Source: Primulina eburnea (lineage: Eukaryota; Streptophyta; Magnoliopsida; Lamiales; Gesneriaceae). From it: DNA of 64,000 nt. Each line of letters starts with the position of its first letter. Within the stretch, counting starts at the first letter, position 1. The stretch is taken from the NCBI RefSeq assembly GCF_022965805.1, contig NC_133106.1, positions 38,505,881 through 38,569,880 of the forward strand, read 5' to 3'. Of the stretch, positions 12,263-26,174 are shown in pieces. A program made the translations under genes and the position numbers. Under the pieces are notes generated by a model. That model saw only the letters and a list, made by a program, of their open reading frames with translations, made no database searches and was not told the origin of the DNA.

Positions 12263-13600
12263 TCATGTCATATATATTAATTATTTATTAACGATATTAT
12301 TTAAACTTCATGTACTTTTATTTTAAAGGAATAATCTTTAATATTTACTGTCATTTCCTGTTTGAAACTTCTACGCGCTTAATTGGCTTCTATTTTAGAT
12401 CACTATGCATGCATGATTTTAGGGCTATCCAGCGATGATAAGGAATTTGGTTAATCTGTAAGTTATCTCGCATGATGTAAATAAAACTACTGTTTTTTTT
12501 TTTCCGTAAAAAAAAATAAAATATCATAAGATTTTTTTATTAAATCATTAATTGTCTTTTTTTATATTTTAAGTCACATCATATATGGCATTAATTTACA
12601 TAAATTTTATATTATACTTTTTCAAAGACAAAATTTCAAAAAATACCCTGGTTTATTATAAATCAAACATATAAAAATGTTAAACCTAAAATTTAAAAAT
12701 AAATTTATACAATAACCCAAATAGTCAAAGACCATAGACATAAGTTGGCATGATATAAAACAAAGGATTGATTAATCCTCGTTTCCCATTTTCATGTACC
12801 TTTTTTAAAAAGCCTACGATAATATCATGGGCCCTTGATAAATAATTTTTTAGAAGAATAAAATATTCCTTATATTAGGTGTGATAAATTTAATTTAATG
12901 ATAAAATACACTACAAATGACTTAATTGCCCTCAATTTATAAATGATTTTTACAAAACTATGTTAGTAGGTAGAAATTAAAATAAAATAAATATTTTTAT
13001 TTATTTTTATATATTATATAATATGATAATTATATAAATGAATTCGAGATAATTATATAAATAATTTTTATAAATATCAATATAATCATTAGTATCACTC
13101 GATTAACCTTAAAAATTGATATTTGACTTGACTTACAAAATCGAGGGCTCGATTATCAGATTATATAATATATAAAATTAGGTAAAAATAAATAAATAAT
13201 GCAAGCACTATCTGCGCATGAACAAATAAAAAATATGAACTCAAGTAACAACTTTGAAATTATAAAATTTATTATGATAAGGTTACTTTTGTCATTACAA
13301 TCTAATATATAAATTTAATCACTCTTATTAAAATCATACCAAACATTAAATATAATATCCTACATCTTATTTATCCTTAACTTATTCTTATATTATATAT
13401 CACGTGTTTATCCTATCATATGTACCAAACTATACCTAAATATACTAACTATGCAATTTTGATGTGATTAGTTGACTTTATAGTCACTGTCAACTTTTCT
13501 ACGTCCAAACAACATATGATCGAGGTAATACATAATTACATACTTATGCCTTCATTTACGCATAAATAAGTAGATGATTTAATTTTTTTTATAATTACAA
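12263..13600. other. AT-rich intergenic
   Basis: No gene or recognisable repeat family supported. There are long A/T runs, and several poly-T and poly-A stretches near 12490-12600. Confidence 0.6.
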
Positions 13601-13611
13601 ACAATTTAATG

Positions 13612-13945
13612 CGTAAACCCTACCATTTTTATTCTTCATATTTTTTTTTCTCTTTAAAGCTCTTCTTTTATATCTAATTTTTCAATCAATCAATCAAATC
13701 ATACAAATTATTTAATTTTTAGCATAATTAAAAATATTTCTGTATTTATACTTTTTTCTTTATCATTTTTATATTTACCTGTCTTTTTTTATAATGACTT
13801 TTAAAAGGCACCTTCGTGATATGTCATATAGGCTTGGTCCTGAAATTTTTTTTAGCTAAGCCCAATCCCATGGGCTTATGTCTACAAATTTAAAATATTC
13901 AAATATAAAGCCCGTAACATAAGGGTATCCATAGCCCATTACGAA
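13612..13945 (+). promoter_or_regulatory. ribosomal-protein-type promoter (telo-box plus site II motifs)
   Basis: Upstream of the L13a pseudogene there is a telo-box (AAACCCTA at about 13615). Several site II-type motifs follow: AAGCCCAATCCCATGGGCTT near 13858-13877, an inverted pair, then AAAGCCCGTAAC and TAGCCCATTACG near 13910-13940. These combinations are typical of plant ribosomal-protein promoters. Their survival suggests the pseudogene arose by DNA duplication with its promoter, not by retroposition. Confidence 0.55.
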
Positions 13946-14010
13946 ACAGGCTTTGTCCACCAACCCATATAAATCTACCGAAACCCCCCTTCTTCTCCGA
14001 GGAAGCAGAA

Positions 14011-15147
14011 ATGGTGTCGGGTTCCGGGATTTGCGCGAAGAGGGTGGTTGTTGACGCCAGGCATCATGCTCGGCCGCCTGGCCTCCATTTTAGCCAAAGA
14101 GCTTCTCAATGGCCAGAAAGTTGTAGTTGTTCGATGCGAGGAAATATGTCTCTCTGGCGGTCCCGTGCGCCAAAAAATGAAGTACTTGCGGTTTCTGCGT
14201 AAGCGCATGAACACCAAGCCTTCTCATGGGCCTATCCATTTTCAGGCTCCGTCGAAGATTCTGTGGAGAACTATTCGTGGGTACGATGTGATGATTTATT
14301 AACATTTTATCCTTATTTTTATGTTTTTAGGATACCTCGGGTACCCGTTAAGGCGCTTTGAGCGGATTTTCTGATAGTTTATACTTTTAGCTGAAGATAA
14401 TCTAAGTTGATTTATTTCTGTAAAAAAAAAAAAATCGTCTTGATGTCATTGTAAATTTAAGCATGGTTTGTGTTGAATTGTTGACCTGTTTTTGCTTGGA
14501 GTGTCATTCGAATTTCCTGTTTTGTGTTGTATATTATTCAATACAGTTTCCAATTAATTTTATGCTGAGAGGTTGGAGTATGCATTTCTATAGTTGGCTT
14601 CTAATCTGTGAAGGATATAAGCAACCTTTGGTATTTGTGCAAGTGAAGGCATTTTATGATGGTTATTTTGTATTGCTTCATATCGCAGTTTTATATTGAT
14701 TTTTTATCTTGTATTTAGATAAATGTATATGTATCTTGGTTATATATTTTGCACTTCAGATGGATATATTTGTCCGGTTTTATGCAGTGGAGCTGAATGC
14801 TGATTATGCATGTGTCCTGTCCTTGATTCACATTTGTTGATATGAAGATATTTTTGTTGTGAGTTCTTTGAGCAACCATGACTTTTCTCCTTGTTATGTG
14901 TTGATTATTTGGACAGATATAATCAACAGGGGCTTATGCCATATGTCTTATCCTTGTAGGATGATCCCTCATAAGACTAAGAGAGGTGCCGCCGCACTTG
15001 CTCGTTTGAAGGTTTACGAGGGTGTACGCTCAATCTATGTACGAGAGAAAGAAACAGTTGACGAAACTGAGAGTATAAGCGGAGAAGGTTGCTGAGGGGA
15101 AGCTCGGAGCTCAACTTGATGTTCTTGTTCCCGTGACAATGATTTGA
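14011..15147 (+). pseudogene. RPL13A: 60S ribosomal protein L13a (uL13) pseudogene
   Basis: Exon 1 (14011-14280) starts [19 protein letters not shown] and then loses frame at about 14066, where two bases are missing. The next frame continues [17 protein letters not shown] through to RTIRG. Intron 14281-14959 is retained with normal GT-AG ends. Exon 2 resumes [20 protein letters not shown] at 14960. A deletion of roughly 60 codons then removes the middle of the protein, and the tail [12 protein letters not shown] follows in another frame with a TAA before [16 protein letters not shown]. Intact uL13 proteins are about 206 residues and sit in the large ribosomal subunit. This copy cannot make one. 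The retained intron and promoter motifs argue for a duplicated pseudogene. Confidence 0.9.
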
Positions 15148-15948
15148 TTTGGAAAATAGTTGTCGGATTGTCTGTTTCAGAGGGTTTACTCTACTCTAGT
15201 AGTTTCTTGTTAAGTTAATAACCCAAGCTTTTTAGAATCAAAATATGTGGGCGTGGGAATACATTTTGAGGGTTGTATTTAGAAACTTGTATAGGTTAAC
15301 ATATTGGAAAAGTAAATTTTTTCGAGATTTTTTTTCATTTTATCATGATTTAATGTTAATTTAATAAAATAAAATATTCGTTGGAAGTGGTCAATAGTAG
15401 ATTGGTAATTTGGTAATACAACAAAATAGCAATAATAGCATCCATGTAGATGACATCTACTCCGAAGAGTCCATTTCTGCGGTGTAAACAATATGTATAG
15501 CGATCGGTGGTGGTTCTTTTCTTCTAAAGAAAGGCATGCAGATATAAATAGTCCCAGCCGGTATATACTAATGAATGCAATTTTAGATTTCATGGTTCAA
15601 ACACTATTACCATTTTTATAGTTAAAACTGATTTTGTTGAACTTATAGTTTATTATTTTTCTTTATATAAATAATAGATAAAATACACCCCAAAGTCGTA
15701 CCTCAACATGGTCCATCTTTTCTAAGAGTCATAAACCCAAAGTCGTACCTCAACTATCACGATTATGTGCATAGAAAAGAATTTATTTCCCTGTCATTTA
15801 TCGGGTAGGCTTGGAATGGAGTACGCTAATATCAACAAGAATGAATAAATAAAATCCGGCCCTTGATTCCCTCTTCTTCCCCCGACTTTTTATTCAAAGA
15901 GAATCCAAGAAAAGCACGCACTATTCTTGAAAGAAATTTACGCCTATA
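15148..15948. other. intergenic between L13a pseudogene and GBA2-like gene
   Basis: No supported gene. It contains the 3' flank of the pseudogene and the 3' UTR and terminator region of the minus-strand glucosylceramidase gene. A 16-bp phrase (AAAGTCGTACCTCAAC) occurs twice about 48 bp apart near 15692 and 15740. Confidence 0.6.
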
Positions 15949-18900
15949 TTAGCAAGTACAGTGGAATACAGCGTTGCCAAAGCACCGCGCCTTGTTCGCC
16001 ATCTTTCTTACACCGGGTTCGTTATTAGAAGGATCTACAGTTACAGATGTGTGTGTCCTATCCATGAAATTGATTTCAGGAGTTTCAAGGATGGTCTTAG
16101 ACGGGGACAATGCTCGTTGCATCCCCCATATCGCAAGTGGTCTCATGTATATGAGAGATCGGAAATGCCCTCCAGTGGTCCAGCCTTCCGGAGTCTGAAA
16201 TGCGTATCTGAAGCACAGAGAATGTGAATATGATCTTAAGACGGGATTGTGAATGATACTTAAATTTAAAGAAACTCAAAATTCTTGAAAACTTGAGATG
16301 TTGGAACTTACCCGAACCCTTCCTCAGACCAGCCAGCAAGGAATATACCTTCTGCAGTTGTGAAGGCCTGCTCCTCCATTCCAGCATGAATCATTGTAGC
16401 CGCCACGCCATAAGTCACACCAGTCCATATTTCACGAGATTGCATACACGTGGTGTCTATCTTACCGGTTGGATACATCCCATTTACGGCACCCATTCGG
16501 CCTCCTTTAATTTTCATAACATTAAAATCATAAATTTTCTGGAGGGTACTTCGAATCTTGAAATCTTCAAAGAGATCCGGCAAGCCAGAAGATGCTGTGT
16601 ACCACTGCCCGGCGAGTTGATCGGTCTGGATAGACTTGCTGTTACTGCTAGACCCACTGTCATAGTTAAAATACGAGCCATTCCACAATTTTTCTTCAAA
16701 ACTAGCTTTAGCCTCAACGAATTTCCCTTTGCATTTCTCAGCAAAGGCAACATCCCCTAGCTGTAAGGCCATTGCTGCTGCAGCTTGGAGGGAAGCTAGC
16801 CATAAGGAACCACAGTAGGCACTTATACCATGAACAGTCCAGGTGTCATAAGTTTGATCTGGGAACCCGTCGTTTTCTATCAGACCATCTCTATCTCGAT
16901 CGAACTGATCCATGTATTCGACTGCGGCACATACAGCCGGCCAAACATCAGCCCCGAAAGAGAAATCTCCTGTCGCAGCAAAGTCTCGATAAACCTGAAG
17001 AATGAACTTTGGATTCAGATCTTTCCACCTACTTGTGTCGTGTATGTTATATGCGTTCATTTCATGCCAGGGATCATGGGTTCCAAGATCGTGAGGAACA
17101 GCTCCTTTCACCTTACGAATTCCCCAGTTCCCCTCTGCAAGATATTTCACTTTTCTTGTATCCTCGGCTAATACCGCTCTAGCAAATTCACGCTGAATTC
17201 CAAGCTCAATTTTTGGAAACAGCTCAAGAAGTGCAAAAGAAGCATAGAAATGCACGTCATAAGTACACCACATTATATATTCAACACCTTCCAGATATAA
17301 AAACCGTCCCACATCATGACTGCAGTTCATTGATTCCATGAACTTGCTAGAGGGCGATTGAAAGCACTTGTCTTCCATATGAGCGCTTGAATCTTGTTGA
17401 TCTGCATATCTTCTAGAAGCTATATCACCTTCTATTGGATCAACTTTTAAAGAAGTTTCGTAACCGTTTTCGGTCGTGTCTTTAAGAATTTCAGCCGACC
17501 TGGGTATTACCCTTGATTCGGCTGTTTCTGCTTGCTTACTATCTGTGAGTATGGACGTGATACCAGTTGACTTGTCGTTTTGTGAGGAAGAGTCTGCATG
17601 AAAAATAATCACCGAAATGCTTAGGCAAAAAAAAAAAGAAATAGCAAAAGAGAGAACACAAAAACTAGAACTTCCAGAAAACAATGCGGTTCCCTCAAGC
17701 TTTAAGTCATAATATGTAGCAATGAAATATAGTCTAAAACAGGTTCTTGAAGGAAGAAAATAATTTTAACTACCATTTGTGATAGGCCAAAAGCAAGATG
17801 ATGAACTTAAGTGGATAATAAAGAAAAAAAGAAGAATAAATATCAATTAATACCAATCCAGACTGTTCCCCCAGAAACCAGAAAATATAGCTCGTTGAAC
17901 AGAGTAAACCTATACCTGCATAGCAAAGATCAATAAATATCGATTAATAGACTCAGATCAAATATGAAGTCCAGTGCTCCAAGGAAACTGAAAAGTGCTT
18001 ATTTTCCACTCCTACAGAAACTAATCATATGTCGGTCAAATGATCATATGCGTAAAGAAATTCCAAAAGCAGGACTTTAATAACGAATGACAAAAAGAAG
18101 AATCGGAAAATATACCATATACGATCTTCTCATAAAAAGAATGTGTTGGAGAATAATTAGAACAGATAACTTCTTTGTCGACGAAAACATTATTGTGAGA
18201 GAAACTGTGATTGATGAAAAACAATTATATGAATTTTACCATTCAGGAAGACGGTCGTCTTTAAGAATAGGGTTCTGCCACTTTTCGATCTCTTCTTCCC
18301 ATAGTTTATAATCTGATACATTTTTAGCACACGAGTAATTAAAAGTAATAAGCAAAGATTTGTTAACCATGGTAAAAAAAAGAACATCTCAAAGTCGTTA
18401 TGAATGAAGAAAACTCACTTGTAAGTGCATCATGCACCAAATCTTTAGCAGCCATTTCAGAAGTGCCATAATATTTAGTGTACCTCCTGGATACCAAGAA
18501 AAGGAAAATAACAAGTTAAAATAAACAAATCATCATCAAACTCTCAAAAACCACAACCCAAATGTTACGGCGTCGACAAAATAAGTGAGAGAAGCCAAAG
18601 GAGGCTAACAGGGACGATGACAGCAATACCCTCGTGAAGATTTCTAGACCACATACATAACTAAAAGATGCACATATACACACATATCTGTGTGTATATA
18701 TTTATAAACGATTTTGTTGCCCCCTAAATTTTCTTAGTTTTAGTTTTACCACCCCTGTAAGGAACCTCAAAGCTTCGCCATTGGACTTAGTAGTGAGTCG
18801 TACATTACTAAAGCCAATCTCATAAAAACAAAGTTATAGATTTACCTAGGATAGGACTTCCCCTTGCAGAATTTAACTTTAGGAGACGACCAAGAAACAG

Positions 18901-21900
18901 CAAATGCAACAGTGCATTTCCCATGAGGTTCGACCCATGTAGAAGCCGCAACGGCAGCACAGTACGTCTCTCCAGGTGATGATGGCATGGTGGGCCCTCT
19001 GCTGTAGTTCTCTCGATCGAAATGGCCATCCTACAGATTGTATGTGTAAGCCAATATAAGTGAAACTACCAAAAAACGAAATATTCTAAGTAACACTTCT
19101 TAGGTCAATAGAGGTGGGAATCTTCACCTGAACCATTTTAGCCCACATATCCTTTGCAGTTACACAGCTCCCTTCCGTCAGACCAAAACAAGGCAAAACT
19201 GACACACTCACATTCTGAGTTTCACATGCCGCAATGGCAAAGGTCACAGGAGGGTTATCTTTTGCTGTTCTGCAAGAAATTAATGTTGTATTACGAAATA
19301 GCACATTTGGAGCATATCTATTATGTAGCAAGAAAAAATCTCCTTTATTAGTCTATACTTTGAATTATTTCTATCCTGTAGACATGTGGTTGTGGCATTA
19401 CAAGGTCAGACACGTCTTATCCGGAGATTCAACTAAAAATTTCTGTTTCTCATCTCTAGTTTGTTTTAACAGCTTAGGGCATCTCCAACCCAACTCCAAA
19501 ATGGAGGATTCCTTCATTATAGAGAATGGATTCTCCTCCAACCTATCTTTATTTGTCTACTCTATTTTAGAGGAAGGAATAGTAATCCTCTAAAAATGGA
19601 GGACAACTATTCAAATGGAGGATGGATAAGAGATACAAATAATTACAGAATTGTCATTATGAAAATTGCAATATAACCCTTGTAGTTTTATCAATTTTTT
19701 TGGCCATTTTTTTAATAATTTCGAATTTTTTAATTATTTTTAATGTTAAATAATTTTTTGGCCACTTTTTTTTAATTTCGAATTTTTTAAATGTTTTAAT
19801 TTTAAATATTTTTTTGTCCATTTTATATTTTATATTTTGAATTATATAATTTTGAATAATTTATTTTAATTGTTTTATTTTTTTTGTATGAATTAATTAT
19901 AATTTACAATTTATAATAGCCCAAAATAGAATTAATGAACAATGTAATGACAAAAAAAATACATAACATAATTTACTAGAAACATTTATTATCGATTTAA
20001 CTTAACTTGATAAACATGCGATATTTATAGACATAATAAAGTAGACAATAAAGAAACACATACAACAATAAAGATAAACATATCACAAAAAAAAAACACA
20101 CACACACACACACAACAATAAAGATAAACACATTCTTATTTCATTGCAATCATGAGATAACACTAGTATGGTGGAAGGTCGGACCCGAGATAAATCGGCT
20201 CACTATGCACTCTGAGATGCTCTTATTGACCATTTGTGGGAGGAGTACAGTAATTCGGAATATTAGTATTTTTAATGGTCAATTTGTGTGTTGTTCTTTA
20301 AATCATGTGTCGTTTATGTTTGTCTTGATTTATATTTTATGTCTGTTTGATTAATGTTGTCTTTTGTTTGCAATTTGATGACAAAATAAATGTATTGTTT
20401 TAAATAAACGAGTCGAATACACATGTAGTTGTGTTATGTTTAGCGAGTTAATTAAGTTTAGTTAAATAATACATTATGAAATTAATTAATTATATATATG
20501 TTTATTTGAAAATGAAATAAATTAGAGAAATATAGTATTTCCTGTGAGGTACCAAAAGAAGTGTTTAAAGATAAGTTGATATAGAGAAGTTTATATTTTG
20601 TTTTGGCTGCATAAACATGAAAAATAGAAAAAGAAAAGGGGGGAAAATAGGGAAAAAAAAGACAAACAAAAAATGACCAGGTTTAAATAAGAATGGTACA
20701 AAAATTACAAAAGATGGATGGAAACTCTTGTATCAATATCATGTAACTACTAGTGAAATGCATAAAGAAATAAAAGCACACGTCTGATGGGAATTGATTG
20801 AAGGCCGATAACAAATAAAATATAGATTCCCACTGAAAAGAAGATTAGTCCTTGATGATCACTAATGCTATTAGAGAACCAACTTAAGAAGAAAAGTGAT
20901 TTCGGAATATGTTTCACAGCCAGAATTTTAGAAACAGCAAGTCATCCTTAATAATAATAAACTTGAAAATGAAGCTAATTTTTGTATGCGACACTATTTG
21001 ACGCAGTCATTGTGTCACCTATAATAGGCATGCATTTTGGTTTCGACCAGCCAAAAAACCATCTAAGGCATGTATCCCAGAGTTGACCTGTTCTGCTTCA
21101 TCAGAGTACCAGGGATGGTCTACTTCTCAACAATTTTGAAGAAAATAGCCTAGTCTAGGATGGGATCTGATTTTCTTTGGTATGAGAGGAACATATCAAT
21201 TAATTTTACTTTTACTAAAGTGAACCGCGGCACCTAAACTAAAATTCACAAACCAACAGTCATATTACTAAGTGTAAAGTTTGATGACTTACTTGTGATG
21301 TAACAGCACGCCTGAAACTCCATCTTCACCTCTGAAAAGTTTGAGAAAAAACAACATAAACAGAAAGTGTGAAAATTTCATCAACATACAATAAAAGAAC
21401 AAACTTGGAATAGATTCTCACATAAATGGTTCATTAACATGATCTCCCGACATATGTGAGATACCTCCAATGGAATTCTGCATTAATCAAAAGGTAATAA
21501 CTGAAAAAACAAGAAATTTTTCCCCGTGGGAACAGCCATATTACTTCCATCAATCAGAAACAAAAAAATGGGAAAAAACTCACTGCCCATGTAAAAAGAA
21601 GGTTGACCTTTGCTCTGTCCTTTCCAGTATTTGCCAACTAAAAAATGAAAAAAAGAAATGATGTTGTGTAAGCAAAGAACAGCATCAGTACTTCCTCAAC
21701 AATAATAAGGCAGTTTAAACTTAAATCCTAAGGCACAAAAATATCCTTTTACCATAACACGTGAATACTATTCACACTAAACCCTTTCATGGCATTTGTC
21801 ACTCATGGAAATAGAAGACTTTGTTTTGTTATTATAGGATAAATACTAAATAAGATCATAAGAAAATAATCCAACATTTTTACATGCATATTTTCATAGT

Positions 21901-24831
21901 TCTATGGAGAAATTTTTATATTCCACGGGACCACATCCAAGAATGGAGAGATTTGCAAAAAACATAGCATGAGACAGAAACTTTACATACAGTGTAAATG
22001 AACACGGCTGTAGGAAGGCTGCTTTCCCGATAATTATGTGGTATAAATGGTGATATTTGCCGACAAGAAATTTTTAACTCAGGATCTGGTTCACCTATGG
22101 GCACGAAATTGTTACATAGAGATGTAATCCATATAAAAATAATAATAACAATAATAATTTAGCAAATTACCATCATATATAGTCCACGCTCTTGGAAATA
22201 ACGCATGATATGTGGAGTGCTGGCCTGTCAAGTTCCATCCCCATGATGATATACCTTGATCACGAGACTTCCTGAGATGCAAATGATATATAGTTCTATA
22301 AATAGTTTCTTGTCAAGGTTTTTAAGGCAGAGAATCGATTCAAAAAAGAGGTCAGTTATGAGAAACGATGACATAAATGCAAGATGAATTATGACATGGT
22401 GTGCCTTCCCTCACAAACTAATGATAGAAGTAACCTCTAGTATTTGCATATTTTGTAAAGAAACCACATCGAATCTGATGTGACAAAAAGAAAAGTTTTT
22501 ATTCAGATAGGCAGGAATTAACCGTAACACTGCATCAACCATGTGATAGCACACAGCCTCTCAATTGATAAATACGACACACAATGCATCTTGATTTTTC
22601 CCTGGAAAAAGCAATATCATTCCACTCTCCAAAATTATGTGAAGCTGAACTTTTTCTATAATGATAAAGAAAACAACACGACCACAGGAGTGAGATGTCA
22701 GGGCTGAATGTAGCCCAACAAAAAGAGATTCAATAGGCTATAACTTAACGATGGATAAGAACCTATTAGGCGAAAGGATGTTAGAAATCATTTATTTAGC
22801 CAAAAAGCACCGGAGCATCAAGAAATCACAAATTTAAGATTTTTTCATCAAGCAAATATTAAACAAAAGTTCAAGCAAAAATGAAACTTCTTATTATCCT
22901 TACCCTAAACCTTCGTGCTGGCCAGGAGCTAGAACAGATGCATACTTTTTATTTCCTCCGCCTCGAGATATGAAAATCTGTGGATTCGTAAATTGTTAGG
23001 CAGTCTTGAATTGATAGCATATGAAAAATAAAGGCAGATTCACAATCAAACTATCTTATTAACAATAACACCCAATTTCTCACTCATAACATGTATGGTA
23101 CGGATTATCGAAATGGAACACCTGAATTGTCTAGAAAACATAAAAAAAGGTGTCACTATTGTTCTATATTAACTATTTTCTTTACCCACTTCCACCAACA
23201 ACTAAGCGAAGCCAGATCCAAGCAGCTTAATAAAGAACAGATGAATGGTTTCAATTAGACGATCTTACAGAAAACTGGTTGACCAACATGGGAGATGTCT
23301 CACATATGCCAGGAAGTATTTGAAAATGCCTGAATTCCCCTCTGAAGCCTCTAGATATGCTACCACTTCTGCGATAACATAAGACTGACCAGTAATTAGT
23401 TCAGGTAGAAAGAAAATAAAATTTGGAAGAGCACCAATGCTGTGTACTACTTACCCCATCCCACCAAGCGGAACTCCTTGTGAAGCAGAAGGTTTGCAAC
23501 TTTCTCGAGTGAAAGGATCTATCGGTGCTTTCTGTACAAAGAGCAAATTTTAAAAGGATACAACAACAATAAGATATGTGTTTGCTTTCTTTTGTAAATT
23601 AACGAGCTCTTTTTCTAATGGTGGAAAAGGGAAGAACTTTACTCTTCCATGCGACGCTTCTTCCTGTACATAATTCCACAAACGTATTCCGAGTCGAACC
23701 TATAGACATTGTTGCAAATTTCAATTAAAATTAAATCAGGAAGTGAGCGCTTCATATAATTTTTTGCTGGCGAGTTACATCGATAATGTTCATTACCATT
23801 TTCACGGCTTCCGTGAACGTGACACTGAATTCTTTGAGAATACTAGCTTGGCCATTCAATTTCCTTCTCCATGCTTGTTCGGGAGGGGAAGCACTATCAA
23901 AATCCAGCTGCACGCAATAAACTCACAGAATCAAAATGGAGTATATAATTAACTATTATTATAAATAAATGTTCCAGATATGCACTTTAGTATTTACATA
24001 TAATAATGATGATGGTGATGAAAAATGGACACAAATATACGGATTCATCGGCTAACATGCATGACGTGCAGATTCCATGGTCAGGATACCAACAAAACTT
24101 ACTCATGACACCTTGTCTATAAAATAACAATACTATCTTGTAGCATAAACTTAAATCGTATTAACATCAAGAAGGGAAAAAAAGAAAGAAACGGTTGAAA
24201 TTCAAAGAGAGAGGCACACATGGTGAATATAAAGTATGCGCTTTTCATATTCCTTTAATTTCTCCTAAATGATAGCGTTCTCAATAAAAGAAAGAGTGCA
24301 GGCACCACAAAGAGGTTTGCACTATACAATTGCATAGTTTGCAACATAATCTCATGTTCGACTGAAAACATGACAAAAACGAAGAAGAAAACTAAATCAA
24401 ATATTCCTCTTTCTGCAGAAACGATTTGCTAATGGTTCAGCAAGTTTCAAGTAAAAAAGGTAGGACGATGATTTACCTCAGACCATTAAAATTACACTTG
24501 TCAGTCCTATGCTCTACGCAAGCAAAAGAACACGCTACAATTCACCAGCAAATTTAACAGTATAGACACATCTCCAAACAGGAAATACAGAATGCACAAT
24601 CCAATATTCTTCGTACAGTCAACTCAAGTTCAAGTACAAAGACAAAAAAAAAAAAAAACACACACACACACACGAAACGAAATCAAAATTTTCAGCCAAA
24701 CACAGATTTCTAAAGAAAAACACAAGATATCCCGATGAAGAAGAGCTTACCAAATGCAAAGTTGTTCGATTTATATATTCTTCTGGAGGCCATGAATTCT
24801 TTCCGAAATGAAACAAGTTGCCACTCACCAT
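15949..24831 (-). CDS. non-lysosomal glucosylceramidase, GBA2 type (GH116)
   Basis: Eighteen exons on the minus strand: 24751-24831, 23797-23907, 23643-23699, 23455-23531, 23269-23368, 22904-22977, 22171-22271, 21991-22094, 21584-21637, 21422-21477, 21293-21331, 19128-19269, 18846-19030, 18419-18486, 18240-18312, 17854-17915, 16312-17593 and 15949-16207. They total 2925 nt and every junction is in phase, giving 974 residues, the usual plant length. It begins [19 protein letters not shown]. The N-terminal GBA2 beta-domain carries [20 protein letters not shown]. The catalytic (alpha/alpha)6 barrel follows, with [19 protein letters not shown] (nucleophile-Glu region, about residue 563 on) and [13 protein letters not shown] (acid/base-Asp region, about 700-713). 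It ends in the family signature [16 protein letters not shown]. It hydrolyses the beta-glucosidic bond of glucosylceramide at a membrane-associated, non-vacuolar site. A MITE lies in the 2-kb intron 11. Confidence 0.95.
19477..20222. mobile_element. Tourist/Harbinger-like MITE in GBA2 intron
   Basis: The ends read GGGCATCTCCAACCC and, inverted at the other side, GAGATGCTC. The element is bounded by a TTA on each side (19474-19476 and 20223-20225), the 3-bp target duplication of PIF/Harbinger elements. It is about 746 bp, AT-rich and without a transposase. The first 150 bp repeat an ATGGAGGA motif. It sits wholly inside intron 11 and does not affect the coding frame. Confidence 0.7.
20096..20116. 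repeat. (CA)n microsatellite
   Basis: About nine CA units after a poly-A run, inside the intron 11 MITE of the GBA2-like gene. Confidence 0.85.
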
Positions 24832-26174
24832 CTCTTTTATGTACTAAATCTGTACATATATCTACCACCTTCAGTCGCTCAAGAATCGATTTTTATACAG
24901 ACATCGAAATCCAAATCACTCAAAAAGTTCAAAACCTCTTAATACAAAAAAAAAAAAAAAGAATCCCAAAACTTAGCTTCAAACCTTCCCAAAAACCCAT
25001 ATTTAAATAACCCACTTTTTGGATAAATGATTAAAATTTTACTCAAAGTATCAAAGCTTCACAGCACAACCTCAAGACAAAAGGTAAAAAGGGACGAAGA
25101 AGATGAGGTCGGGTTGAAAGTAGGATCGACATTCTTCGGATTCGGATTATGTCAGGGACTTTTTTATTTTATTGAATTTTTCCTTCATTTCTTTATTTCC
25201 GTAGCTTCTTCACAGGACAGAGGATCCTCCACCTGGAAATGTTGAGTTCTGAAGAGTCGCCAGGTGGGGTTAAATGAACCAGTATATTATTATGTAATAC
25301 TTGTGCCTAAAAACTAATGATAATAAAGCTATGATACCACACTTTGTCCCTCTCCACCTCCTCCAACACGATGGTTGGCACGAGCATTCATGCAATGTAA
25401 AATTTGGAAAAGTCTATATATATATTTTTTCCCCAAAATATTGTAATTGTTAAGTTAATGTTTCATGGGTTTCACATATCCTTGGATAAAACATTTTTAA
25501 TGAAAACTATTTATTCTGCATACACGATGTGTGTACAATCTTTTTTATCATTATCGATAGACTAAAGTGAAATTTGATAATTATGAAGGGACTAAATTGA
25601 TATTTAAATGATTGAAATAAAAAAATAAAATAAAAATATGTATTGAAATTTAAAACAAAAAACAAAAATGTAATATTAGTACTATAATGGTAAAATTGGG
25701 AAAAAAGTTGATGTCTATCTAAGTAGTTATTATCATGTTCTCACACTTAATAATACAGTATAGATAGTATAGATTAAAAAAGGATATTTTAAAAAACATA
25801 TGATTTTTACCTTCTATATTATGTTAATTATCTTTGAATTAGAGCTCTTATTTTCTATTAATATAATACATATTCGAGTAAAAGACGGTCTCACAAATCA
25901 ATTTTGTGATACTCATATTTTATTTGAATCATCATAAAAAATTATTGCTTTTTATGTCAAAAATTAATTATTATTATAAATATAGATAAAATATGAGATT
26001 GTTTCACAATATACCTGTTAATATTATATAGGTTATAAAATGTGGACTAGTAACTAGGATGGCCAAAGGGTACAATAATTAAGCATTATTCTTAGGCTTT
26101 TCACGATTGGTTGGCTCACCAATTTTAAGTAACATATTAATTTTTTTTTTATTGGTATTCATATCACAGAGATC
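24832..26174. other. 5' region of GBA2-like gene and intergenic DNA
   Basis: The first about 400 bp are probably leader and promoter of the minus-strand GBA2-like gene. The rest is AT-rich intergenic DNA with a degenerate GTCTCAC-ended repeat at 25873-26013. No other gene is supported. Confidence 0.55.
25873..26013 (-). repeat. GTCTCAC-ended short repeat, degenerate copy 5
   Basis: Reads AAGACGGTCTCACAAAT at the left, AAAAAATTATTGCTTTTTAT in the middle and ATGAGATTGTTTCACAATAT at the right. This is the family in inverted orientation with heavy divergence. Confidence 0.55.
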
